DNA from: an uncultured Oscillospiraceae bacterium
GTDB lineage: Bacteria > Bacillota > Clostridia > Oscillospirales > Ruminococcaceae
Direction of reading: 5' to 3'
DNA: 11,301 bases
Assembly (NCBI GenBank): GCA_934232845.1
Contig: CAKQGD010000054.1
Coordinates: 1 to 11,301, forward strand
This document shows, piece by piece, positions 1 to 6,503 of this stretch (positions within the stretch are counted from its first letter, which is position 1; each line of letters begins with the position of its first letter). Made by a program: the position numbers and the translations under genes. Under the pieces are notes generated by a model that was not told where the DNA came from, ran no database searches, and worked only from the letters and a program-made list of their open reading frames with translations.

Positions 1-136
1 GGGTTTTCCCGCTTGTGGTGCCCGAAAAAACCTTCGCGCTGTTCGCTTGCTCGGTTTTTTCGACCACTGCGCTCTCAGTTACGCCGCTTTATCCGCCGCA
101 GGCGGCGCGGCGTAACTTCGTCCACGATAAAAAAGA
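1..136 (+). repeat. Divergent copy (C) of a structured intergenic repeat, cut by the window edge
   Basis: This stretch aligns end to end with the tandem repeats at 10969-11301. The shared blocks are GGGTTTTCCCGCTTG at 1-15, GACC at 62-65, GCGCTCTCAG at 69-78 and GATAAAAAAG at 127-136. The stems keep their pairing but not their sequence. CGAAAAAACC (23-32) pairs with GGTTTTTTCG (53-62), and GTTACGCCGC (78-87) pairs with GCGGCGTAAC (107-116), with an inner CCGCC/GGCGG hairpin at 93-105. The first hairpin of the unit would lie left of the window. The copy ends about 15 bases before the first gene, so it may form part of that gene's leader. Confidence 0.75.
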
Positions 137-150
137 AGGGAAGTGTCCCC

Positions 151-462
151 ATGCCGCGTCCCATAAAATTCACGACCCTGCCCGAGCAGCAGCGCGCTGC
201 CAACCGCTCTCTCGATAGGGAAAAAAAGATTCTTGCGGGCTGCCTGATCGGCGCTGCTTTTGTCTTTTTCAGATGGAGCAGCTACCCCGGCTTCTGGCAG
301 CTGATGATCGCGTCGCTGGCTTTTGCCGCGGTGATTGCCGTACACATCCGCCAGTTTGGAGTAACGGGTTTTCTCAAGCTGCTGCTTACGGTCGTATTGC
401 TGATTGTCGGAGGATATTTTCTCGTCAACGGCGTTCTGACGCTCTATATCATGGCGCTGTAA
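151..462 (+). CDS. Small three-helix membrane protein of unknown function
   Basis: I do not recognise this 103-residue protein. A short polar, basic N-terminus (about 1-25) is followed by three hydrophobic stretches at roughly 27-41, 48-66 and 74-99, so it is probably an integral membrane protein. No catalytic motif is visible. I chose the ATG at 151 because a purine-rich AGAAGGGA lies at about 134-141. The reading frame stays open further upstream, but that part lies inside the structured repeat and encodes an arginine-rich, non-conserved-looking sequence. The stop is 35 bases before mnmE with no terminator between them, so the two genes are probably co-transcribed. In many Firmicutes yidC or jag stands upstream of mnmE; this protein resembles neither. 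Confidence 0.7.
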   Translation: MPRPIKFTTLPEQQRAANRSLDREKKILAGCLIGAAFVFFRWSSYPGFWQLMIASLAFAAVIAVHIRQFGVTGFLKLLLTVVLLIVGGYFLVNGVLTLYIMAL

Positions 463-497
463 CGCCGTTTTGAGGGAGAAAGGAGGCGTTTTGTCAA

Positions 498-1850
498 ATG
501 GACCGCACAATTGTCGCCCTGAGCACGCCCGCCGCGCGCGGGGCCATCGCCGTGGTGCGCCTCTCCGGCCCGGATTCCGTCGCCGTGGCAGAGCGGGTGT
601 TTCGCTCCCGCTCGGGAAAAACGCTCTCCGCTCTGGCGGGATATACGGCGCTTTACGGAGATTTTCTGTACGGAAACGAGCTTTTGGACGACGGCGTGGC
701 ACTGGTGTTCCGCGCACCGAAAAGCTTCACCGGAGAGGATATGGCGGAGCTTTCCTGTCATGGAAATCCCGCCATCGCCGAGAGGCTCGTCGCGGCCTGT
801 GTCGCCGCAGGCGCCCAGCCCGCCGCCCATGGAGAATTTACCCGCCGCGCGTTTGAAAACGGAAAAATAGACCTCGCCGAGGCTGAGGCCGTCGCGGAGC
901 TGATCGCCGCCGAAAGCGAGGGCGCGCGCCGCGCCGCGCTCGGACGAAAAAACGGAGCCGTATCGCGCGAGGTGTTCCGCGTGCGGGAGGAGCTTTCCCT
1001 GCTGATGGCGTCTCTCGCCGTGTGGAGCGATTATCCCGAGGAGACCGACGCGCCCGATCTGACGCGCGGCGGAATGCTTGCCGCCGTCGGGTCGGCCAAA
1101 GAGTCTCTCCGCCGTCTGGCGGACGGGCACCGCGCGGGCAAGTACCTGCAGAACGGCGTGACCGTCGCCATCGTCGGCCGCCCCAACGCGGGCAAATCAA
1201 CGCTGTTAAACCGCCTTTTGGGAGAGGAACGCTCCATCGTCACGTCCAAGGCCGGCACGACCCGCGACGTGATCGAAGCAAGGACATCTCTGGGATCGGT
1301 GCCGCTTCGCCTGCTGGATACGGCGGGCATCCGGGAGACCGACGACGAGATCGAGCGCATCGGCGTCGAGCGCGCCAGAGAGGCTCTTCAGAGCTGTGAC
1401 GCCGCCGTCGCGGTGTTTGACCGCTCGCGTCCCTTTTCCGAGGAGGACGCCGCACTGCTCAGGGAAGCAGAGGGACGTCCCTTTGTCGCGGCGCTCAACA
1501 AGATTGACCTGCCGGACGCGGGCTTTCCGCAGCTTTCCTGTGAATGTGTGGAGATCTGTGCGAAAGACGGCGCGGGTCTCGACCGGCTCGGAGACGCGAT
1601 TCTGCACGCGCTCGGCGCGTCTTTGACGCAGGGCGGCGCGCTGATCGCCTCCGAACGGCAGTACGGCTGTATTCTGCGCGCGATCGCCGCTCTGGAGGAA
1701 ACAGAAGAAGCGCTGGCCTCGGGCATCACGCTCGACGCCGCCGGCGTGCTCGTGGACGAGGCGCTCGGCGCGCTCGGTGAGCTGACGGGGCAGAGCGCGT
1801 CCGAACTGACGCTCGAACAGGTTTTCTCCCGGTTCTGCGTCGGAAAGTAA
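498..1850 (+). CDS. mnmE: tRNA modification GTPase MnmE (TrmE)
   Basis: MnmE works in the cytoplasm with MnmG to install the carboxymethylaminomethyl (or aminomethyl) group at C5 of wobble uridine in certain tRNAs, using a methylene-tetrahydrofolate-derived carbon, FAD, and GTP hydrolysis. The 450-residue length is normal for the family. The N-terminal folate-binding domain begins IVALSTPAARGAIAVVRLSG, and a helical domain surrounds an inserted G domain. Visible G motifs are GRPNAGKST (P-loop, 227-235), TTRD (switch I), DTAG (274-277) and NKID (334-337). The C-terminus is FCVGK with the expected catalytic cysteine at 447, matching the family's C-terminal CxGK box. The start is fixed by AGGAGG at 481-486. 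The next gene, mnmG, is the functional partner, but 250 non-coding bases lie between them. Nothing suggests damage. Confidence 0.97.
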   Translation: MDRTIVALSTPAARGAIAVVRLSGPDSVAVAERVFRSRSGKTLSALAGYTALYGDFLYGNELLDDGVALVFRAPKSFTGEDMAELSCHGNPAIAERLVAACVAAGAQPAAHGEFTRRAFENGKIDLAEAEAVAELIAAESEGARRAALGRKNGAVSREVFRVREELSLLMASLAVWSDYPEETDAPDLTRGGMLAAVGSAKESLRRLADGHRAGKYLQNGVTVAIVGRPNAGKSTLLNRLLGEERSIVTSKAGTTRDVIEARTSLGSVPLRLLDTAGIRETDDEIERIGVERAREALQSCDAAVAVFDRSRPFSEEDAALLREAEGRPFVAALNKIDLPDAGFPQLSCECVEICAKDGAGLDRLGDAILHALGASLTQGGALIASERQYGCILRAIAALEETEEALASGITLDAAGVLVDEALGALGELTGQSASELTLEQVFSRFCVGK

Positions 1851-2100
1851 AAATGAAAAGTTTTCAACAGCGGTTTCAACAAATGTTGAGAAATTTCCAA
1901 AACGCTTTGGGAAAATGCCGATTTTCCCCCGTGGAAAAAGAGAACAGTTCCGTTTTGCGGCCCGCCGGAGGGAGTTCACGCCTCTGCCCGGGGAGAAAGA
2001 GGCGGTTTTCACAGATCCGCGGCGCATTTTCGGCAAAAATACGCCTTGGGCCGCCGTTTTATGTTACAGTAAACTTTTGCATTCGGAAGGATGATGCATC
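1851..2100 (+). other. mnmE-mnmG intergenic leader with several hairpins and a repeated TTTCAACA
   Basis: This 250-base gap is long for two genes that usually sit close together. It holds TTTCAACA twice (1862-1869, 1874-1881) followed by CAACA-AA-TGTTG (1877-1888), an operator-like arrangement. It also holds three hairpins: GGGAAAAT/ATTTTCCC with loop GCCG (1909-1928), CGCCTCT/AGAGGCG (1979-2004), and GGCGCATTTT/AAAATACGCC with one mismatch (2021-2045). The mnmG ribosome binding site GGAAGG is at 2085-2090. The self-complementary TGATGCATCA (2092-2101) reaches the first base of the mnmG start codon. An open frame of 192 codons crosses the gap but runs out of frame into mnmG and is not a gene. 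Confidence 0.5.
1979..2009 (+). terminator. Possible weak terminator or attenuator after mnmE
   Basis: A perfect 7-bp stem (1979-1985 with 1998-2004) is followed by GTTTTC. The T-run is only four bases, so termination would be partial at best. It may instead be one arm of a structured mnmG leader. Confidence 0.3.
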
Positions 2101-3993
2101 ATGCAGACATTTACCGCCGGCGAATACGACGTCACCGTGGTCGGCGCGGGACACGCGGGCTGCGAGGCCGCTCTGGCCGCAGCTCGCCTCGGCTGCCGCA
2201 CGGCGCTTTTTACACTGTCGCTCGACGCCGTTGCCAATATGCCGTGCAACCCCTCGATCGGCGGCACCGCAAAGGGCCATATCGTGCGCGAGATTGACGC
2301 ACTCGGCGGCGAGATGGGCCGCGCGGCGGATGCGACGATGCTTCAGTCGCGGATGCTCAACCGCGGCAAGGGGCCGGCCGTCCACTCTCTGCGCGTGCAG
2401 TCCGACCGCGTGCGCTACCACTGCTTTATGAAGCGCGTCGTCGAGACCACGCCGAACCTCGATCTCATTCAGGCTGAGGTGACGGACGTTTTGGTAAAGG
2501 AAGGCCGCGTCACGGCCGTCGTCACGGCGCTCGGAGCGGTGTATCCGGTGCGGGCGGCGGTTCTCTCGACCGGCACCTACTTAAAGGGCAAGGTCTTTAT
2601 CGGGGAATTTCAAAAGGAATCCGGCCCCGACAACAGCCATCCCGCCAACGAGCTGGCCGCCCGCCTGCGGGAACTGGGACTGCCGATGCGCCGGTTTAAA
2701 ACCGGCACGCCCGCCCGTGTCTGCCGTTCGTCCATCGACTTTTCCAAGATGGAGGAACAGCCCGGCGACGAGCGGATCATTCCGTTTTCCGCCGACACAG
2801 ACGAAGCCGCGCTGCGAAATAAAATGATCTGCCATATCGCCTATACAAACGAGCGAACCCATGCCGTCATCCGGCAGAACATCGGCCGCTCTCCGCTCTA
2901 CGCGGGTGTGATCGAGGGCATCGGCCCCCGTTACTGTCCGTCTATTGAGGATAAAGTCGTGCGTTTTGCCGACCGGGCGCGCCATCAGCTCTTTGTGGAG
3001 CCGATGGGGGAGGACACCGACGAAATGTATCTGCAGGGCATGAGCTCCTCTCTGCCGTTTGAGGTGCAGACGGCGTTTTATCACACGATAGAGGGGCTGG
3101 AGCATGTACAGATCATGCGCCCCGCCTACGCCATCGAGTACGACTGCATCGACCCGCTGGCGCTGCGTCCCTCGCTCGAAACAAAGCAGATCGCCGGCCT
3201 TTACGGCGCGGGTCAGTTCAACGGCACCTCCGGCTATGAGGAGGCCGCCGCCCAGGGCCTGATCGCGGGTATCAACGCTGCGCGCGCCCTGCACGGTCTT
3301 GCGCCCGTCGTGCTGCACCGCGACGAAAGCTATATCGGCACGCTGATCGACGATCTGACGAGCAAAGGCACAAACGAGCCCTACCGCATGATGACAAGCC
3401 GGTCGGAGTACCGCCTGCTGCTGCGGCAGGATAACGCCGAGACGCGCCTTACGCCGCTGGGCCGCGAGATCGGACTGATCCCCGACGCGCGGTGGAAGGA
3501 TTTTCTCACCCGCGAGGAGGCGCGCAGAGCGGAACTTTCCCGCCTCGCGCGCACGTCCGTACAGCCCACACCCGAATTAAACGCGCTGCTTCAGGCGCGC
3601 GGCACGGCACCGCTTCAGAACGCGGTGCGCCTGTCGGAGCTGCTGCGCCGCCCGCAGATCGGCTATGAGGAACTTGCGCCGTTTGATCCCGGCCGCCCCG
3701 CACTGCCGCGCCGCACGGCGGATCAGGTCGAGATCGAGATCAAATACGCGGGCTATATCGAGAAACAGCGCGAACAGGCCAAAAAAATGGAAAGGACACG
3801 CTTTCTTTCGCTTCGCGGCGTGGATTTTCAAACGGTGGCGGGCCTTCGCACCGAGGCGAGGGAAAAACTCTGCCGCGTCTGCCCCGAGACGATGGGACAG
3901 GCGATGCAGATTTCCGGCGTGTCGCCCGCCGATATTTCCGTGCTGCTGCTGGAACTTTCCCGCGCGCGGCGCAAAAGGGAGGAAACGACATGA
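2101..3993 (+). CDS. mnmG: tRNA uridine-5-carboxymethylaminomethyl modification enzyme MnmG (GidA)
   Basis: MnmG is the FAD- and NADH-dependent partner of MnmE in cmnm5U34 synthesis. The 630-residue product has the N-terminal Rossmann motif VVGAGHAG (GAGHAG at 15-20). It also has the family signature NPSIGGTAKGHIVREIDALG, the GPRYCPSIEDK block with the conserved cysteine at 279 (equivalent to E. coli Cys277), and GQFNGTSGYEEAAAQG (372-387). The C-terminal part carries the helical MnmE-binding region, including an IEIKYAGYI-type motif. Length and motifs are those of an intact enzyme. The ATG at 2101 follows GGAAGG by 10 bases; the ATGs at 2091 and 2094 are out of frame. The stop overlaps the rsmG start by four bases (ATGA), indicating translational coupling. 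Confidence 0.97.
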   Translation: MQTFTAGEYDVTVVGAGHAGCEAALAAARLGCRTALFTLSLDAVANMPCNPSIGGTAKGHIVREIDALGGEMGRAADATMLQSRMLNRGKGPAVHSLRVQSDRVRYHCFMKRVVETTPNLDLIQAEVTDVLVKEGRVTAVVTALGAVYPVRAAVLSTGTYLKGKVFIGEFQKESGPDNSHPANELAARLRELGLPMRRFKTGTPARVCRSSIDFSKMEEQPGDERIIPFSADTDEAALRNKMICHIAYTNERTHAVIRQNIGRSPLYAGVIEGIGPRYCPSIEDKVVRFADRARHQLFVEPMGEDTDEMYLQGMSSSLPFEVQTAFYHTIEGLEHVQIMRPAYAIEYDCIDPLALRPSLETKQIAGLYGAGQFNGTSGYEEAAAQGLIAGINAARALHGLAPVVLHRDESYIGTLIDDLTSKGTNEPYRMMTSRSEYRLLLRQDNAETRLTPLGREIGLIPDARWKDFLTREEARRAELSRLARTSVQPTPELNALLQARGTAPLQNAVRLSELLRRPQIGYEELAPFDPGRPALPRRTADQVEIEIKYAGYIEKQREQAKKMERTRFLSLRGVDFQTVAGLRTEAREKLCRVCPETMGQAMQISGVSPADISVLLLELSRARRKREETT

Positions 3994-4700
3994 CCGACCG
4001 CGAGCGCCTTTTGGCGGGAGCCGCCCGGTTCGGGCTGACGCTCGATGACAAGCAGGCCGCACTTTTTGATACTTATAGTAATTTTCTGATAGAATATAAC
4101 GAAAAAGTCAATCTCACCCGCATCACGGACCCCGCCGAGATCACCGAAAAACACTTCGTAGATTCGATTGCGCCGCTGTCGATGGCGCGGCTGCCCGGGG
4201 GTGCCTCGGTCATCGACGTGGGAACGGGCGCGGGTTTTCCCGGGGTGCCGATGAAGATTGCGCGCCCCGACCTCAGGCTGACGCTGCTCGACAGCCTGCA
4301 GAAGCGGCTCGAGTTTCTGCGGCAGCTCTCTGAGCGGCTGGGACTGGAAAACGCGATTGTCCATGCCCGTGCGGAGCAGGGCGGCGTGGATCCCGCTCTG
4401 CGCGAGCACTTTGACGCGGCGGTGAGCCGTGCGGTCGCCCGCCTGCCCGCGCTGTGTGAGTACTGCCTGCCGTATGTCAGGGTGGGCGGCGTGTTTTTCG
4501 CGCTGAAGGGCCCCGGCGCGGCCGAAGAACTGGACGACGCCAAAAACGCGATTGCCTTGCTCGGCGGCGGAGAGCCCGCCGTGACCGAGTACGCCCTGCC
4601 CGGCGGCGACGCCCGCACGCTGATTGTGATTCCCAAAGAACGCCCCACCCCCAAAAAATATCCGCGCCAGCGCGTCAAACTGACCGAAAAGCCGCTTTGA
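3990..4700 (+). CDS. rsmG: 16S rRNA (guanine-N7) methyltransferase RsmG (GidB)
   Basis: RsmG uses S-adenosylmethionine to methylate N7 of G527 (E. coli numbering) in 16S rRNA; in known bacteria its loss gives low-level streptomycin resistance. The 236-residue protein has the family signature NLTRITDPAEITEKHFVDS (41-59) and the SAM-binding loop DVGTGAGFPG (76-85), followed by LLDSLQKRLEFL (99-110). The C-terminal segment has the expected FFALKGP motif and a basic tail. The start codon overlaps the mnmG stop, with GGGAGG at 3977-3982. In many Firmicutes rsmG is followed by chromosome-partitioning genes (noc/parA/parB). Here the next gene is an unrelated membrane protein after a 283-base gap, so the oriC-type gene order is broken. 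Confidence 0.95.
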   Translation: MTDRERLLAGAARFGLTLDDKQAALFDTYSNFLIEYNEKVNLTRITDPAEITEKHFVDSIAPLSMARLPGGASVIDVGTGAGFPGVPMKIARPDLRLTLLDSLQKRLEFLRQLSERLGLENAIVHARAEQGGVDPALREHFDAAVSRAVARLPALCEYCLPYVRVGGVFFALKGPGAAEELDDAKNAIALLGGGEPAVTEYALPGGDARTLIVIPKERPTPKKYPRQRVKLTEKPL

Positions 4701-4983
4701 CCCGTTTTTGACCCGGCAAGCCCTTATTTTTGGGATAAAAAGGGGAACGCATCTGTAAAAGACGAGAGCGAAAATGTGCGGTTTGCGCTTGCCTGTTTCG
4801 CCGCGTGCGCTTCGCGGTGCGTTTATAAGACGGGGGAAGGAGCAGCGGCCTTTTCTTTCCGGTCCGCTGCCGTGTCAACGCCGCTTTCTTTCGTGCAAAA
4901 CGGTTTCTTTTGACGGGCCGCGCAGGTTTTTTGGCGTGACGGCGCCCCAAAGAGAATACAAAAGAAGCAAGGAGGACGCATCC
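4701..4983. other. Intergenic region after rsmG with no gene seen
   Basis: The nonamer TTTGACCCG occurs twice (4696-4704 and 4707-4715), 11 bases apart and overlapping the rsmG stop codon. CCCTTATTTTT and AAAAAGGGG (4721-4745) form an imperfect hairpin without a T-run. GCAGCGG (4842-4848) pairs with CCGCTGC (4864-4870), and CCGCG (4801-4805) with CGCGG (4813-4817). I found no convincing promoter. The frame of the next gene stays open backwards to 4774, but a strong ribosome binding site at 4969-4975 places the true start at 4984. Confidence 0.5.
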
Positions 4984-5598
4984 ATGACAATGATAAATTC
5001 CGACGCCCCGAAGAAGGACTGCCCCGAAACCGACGGCGCCTCGGCTCTCAAAACCCTGCTGCCGGTCAAATGGGTTTGGCTTCTTTTTGCGGTACAGCTC
5101 TTGACGATGCTGATGCTGCCGCTGTCGAACGAAGCCGCCGTGCAGAGATTTCCGCAGGCGCAGCTGCCCGCCGAGTTTTTTCTGGCGCTGCTTACGGGCG
5201 TATACAGCCTGCTTTTGCTGAAAATTTTCACCTGCTGTTTGGAGATGCGCTACAACAGCGCTGCGGCTTTCGGGCTTTTTTCGGCGGTGCTGCTCACGGC
5301 GGCCGCGGGTTTTTCCATGACCGGCTCTGCGGTGTGGAAAACGGTTTTTTCCCTTCTGGCACTCGCGGTCTCCATGGTGGCGGGCTACAGCGAATTTTCA
5401 GCACACGCGGTGCTTCTGCGCGGCGCGAAGCCGTCTCTCTCCGCCGGATGGCGGCGGCTCTGGCTTTGGTACGCCGTGTCGGTGGCGGCGATTGCCGCGG
5501 CGGCGTTTTTCCTGCCATATGCAGCGGCGGCCTGCCTTGTGCCCATGCTCTGCAAGCTTGCGCTGCTGTGGAAAACCGCCCGCGTTCTGCGTGCGTGA
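4984..5598 (+). CDS. Six-helix integral membrane protein of unknown function
   Basis: This 204-residue protein is not one I recognise. A polar N-terminus of about 28 residues, rich in Asp and Lys, precedes hydrophobic segments at roughly 29-47, 64-86, 93-112, 118-135, 160-178 and 180-197. The short loops include a basic stretch WRRLW (156-160) that is probably cytoplasmic. No nucleotide-binding, catalytic or transporter signature is visible, and there is no cleavable signal peptide. The start is well supported: AAGGAGG at 4969-4975, eight bases before the ATG. The gene stands alone between two non-coding gaps. Its base composition matches the GC-rich housekeeping genes, so it looks native rather than recently acquired. 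It could be a lineage-specific small membrane protein; no function should be assigned. Confidence 0.75.
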   Translation: MTMINSDAPKKDCPETDGASALKTLLPVKWVWLLFAVQLLTMLMLPLSNEAAVQRFPQAQLPAEFFLALLTGVYSLLLLKIFTCCLEMRYNSAAAFGLFSAVLLTAAAGFSMTGSAVWKTVFSLLALAVSMVAGYSEFSAHAVLLRGAKPSLSAGWRRLWLWYAVSVAAIAAAAFFLPYAAAACLVPMLCKLALLWKTARVLRA

Positions 5599-5706
5599 GG
5601 CTGACCGCGCAGAAAAGAGCGCGCCCGTGAAAAGATACGCCCCGCCGGCCGCGGCTCGGCTGGAACGAAAAAGAGCCCCCGTATGGGCGGTGTTCGTAAA
5701 ACAGTT

Positions 5707-5740
5707 AGTCGGCACAGCGATTGAGTTCGCTGTGCCGACT
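5707..5740 (+). other. Perfect 14-bp hairpin upstream of a small membrane-protein gene
   Basis: AGTCGGCACAGCGA (5707-5720) pairs perfectly with TCGCTGTGCCGACT (5727-5740) across the 6-base loop TTGAGT. Wobble pairs can extend the base of the stem by two or three positions. No T-run follows, so it is not a standard terminator on the + strand. It marks the left edge of the AT-richer stretch and could be an operator, the scar of an element end, or a structured RNA start. Confidence 0.7.
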
Positions 5741-5750
5741 GGTGTATATA
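5721..5750 (+). promoter_or_regulatory. Candidate promoter for the 50-residue membrane peptide
   Basis: TTGAGT (5721-5726) and TATATA (5745-5750) are separated by 18 bases, a fair sigma-A-type match. The -35 hexamer is exactly the loop of the 14-bp hairpin at 5707-5740. An alternative -10, TATGAT at 5760-5765, lacks a good -35. Confidence 0.45.
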
Positions 5751-5816
5751 AAGGGCGCTTATGATAAGATGTATGGAAAGCGATAAATTTAAAATTTGTA
5801 GAACGGAGGAAAAAAG

Positions 5817-5969
5817 ATGGGTGCAAAAATTATGTTATTGGGCATTGCAATAATACTCGCGGCAATTGCTCTGTCAATGAATAATATCATTGCGTTTTGC
5901 GGAGGAATATTAGGTTTTTTAGTGGCGATTGTAGGTTTGTTCATACATGATAATAAACATATCAAATGA
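5817..5969 (+). CDS. Small hydrophobic membrane peptide (50 residues)
   Basis: The frame begins MGAKIMLLGIAIILAAIALS and ends LFIHDNKHIK, giving 50 residues. Two hydrophobic helices (about 4-20 and 24-43) flank a short turn containing MNN, and the tail is charged and histidine-containing (44-50). GGAGGA at 5805-5810, six bases before the ATG, is a strong ribosome binding site. The gene uses ATA, TTA and AAT codons freely, unlike the GC-rich genes around it, which suggests separate ancestry. A candidate promoter lies upstream and a terminator-like hairpin at 6021-6067 downstream, so it appears to be a free-standing unit. Its size and hydrophobicity resemble type I toxins and small stress-related membrane peptides, but I see no matching antisense RNA and assign no function. 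Confidence 0.65.
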   Translation: MGAKIMLLGIAIILAAIALSMNNIIAFCGGILGFLVAIVGLFIHDNKHIK

Positions 5970-6020
5970 GCATAATTCGCAATTTACCAAATCTCAGTTT
6001 ATCGAACAGATTTAAGGGGG

Positions 6021-6067
6021 CGCACTTCTATACACCTTTCGGTGTATCGTGCGGGGTGCGATTTTTT
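6021..6067 (+). terminator. Hairpin with T-run after the 50-residue peptide gene
   Basis: ATACACC (6030-6036) pairs with GGTGTAT (6041-6047) across a TTTC loop. This lies inside CGCAC (6021-6025), which can pair with GTGCG at either 6049-6053 or 6056-6060. Six T residues follow at 6062-6067. The duplicated 3' arm gives two alternative outer pairings. Confidence 0.6.
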
Positions 6068-6072
6068 CGTGA

Positions 6073-6136
6073 ACCAAAGCCTCCCTTGTGTAAAGGGAGG
6101 AGGTACGGCGAAGCCGTGACGGAGGATTGTCTTGCA
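6073..6136 (+). repeat. Left terminal inverted repeat of the DUF559 element
   Basis: It contains two hairpins. CCTCCCTT pairs with AAGGGAGG (6080-6100). TACGGC pairs with GCCGTG around a GAA loop (6104-6118), including one T-G wobble on the + strand. GGAGG (6121-6125) acts as the ribosome binding site for the gene inside, and the TTG start at 6132 lies within the repeat. Confidence 0.75.
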
Positions 6137-6503
6137 GTCAAAGCATAATAAGCAGTTAGTTCCATTGGCAATACACTTGCGCAAAGAGATGATAAAAGAA
6201 GAAAGACACCTGTGGTATGATTTTTTGCGTCCCTGTCCGGTGCGGCTCTCACGGCAAAAAGTATTAGGGAAATATATTGCGGATTTTTATAGGGCGGAAG
6301 CAAAACTTGTGATAGAACTGGATGGCTCACAGCTCTATGAGGATGAGAATATGGCCAAAGATGCAGAACGCACCACCTTTTTGGAAGGCTATGGATTGCG
6401 GGTTCTGCGGATTCCCAATAATGAAGTCAGCAGGAATTTTCGTGGGGTTTGCGAGTGTATGGATGCTGCATGCAGACAATCCCTCCGTCAGCCTAACGGC
6501 TGA
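6132..6503 (+). CDS. DUF559 family protein (Vsr/PD-(D/E)XK-like endonuclease fold)
   Basis: The 123-residue product has the DUF559 pattern: LAIHLRKEMIKEERHLWYDF (12-31), then GKYIADFY (46-53), ELDGSQLYE (62-70) and LRVLRIPNNEV (89-99). DUF559 proteins are related to very-short-patch-repair-type nucleases; Asp51, Glu62 and Asp64 are the likely acidic centre. In family members I recall, the motif reads GSQHYE; here His is replaced by Leu at 68 (codon CTC, one base from CAC), so activity may be lost or altered. I chose the TTG start at 6132 because GGAGG lies six bases upstream and the family's N-terminal residues are kept; an internal ATG at 6189 would remove part of the domain. The last residues (RQPNG) are read from the right inverted repeat. 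The gene is AT-richer than its neighbours. Confidence 0.8.
   Translation: MQSKHNKQLVPLAIHLRKEMIKEERHLWYDFLRPCPVRLSRQKVLGKYIADFYRAEAKLVIELDGSQLYEDENMAKDAERTTFLEGYGLRVLRIPNNEVSRNFRGVCECMDAACRQSLRQPNG

Noticed and set aside
13..150. Upstream extension of the first gene
   Set aside because: The extension is arginine-rich, lies in the structured repeat, and a ribosome binding site precedes the ATG at 151.
1851..2100. Replication origin with DnaA boxes between mnmE and mnmG
   Set aside because: No TTATCCACA-type box was found; TTTCAACA is too far from the consensus.
4774..4983. Upstream extension of the six-helix membrane protein
   Set aside because: AAGGAGG at 4969-4975 is ideally placed for the ATG at 4984, and the upstream residues look non-coding.
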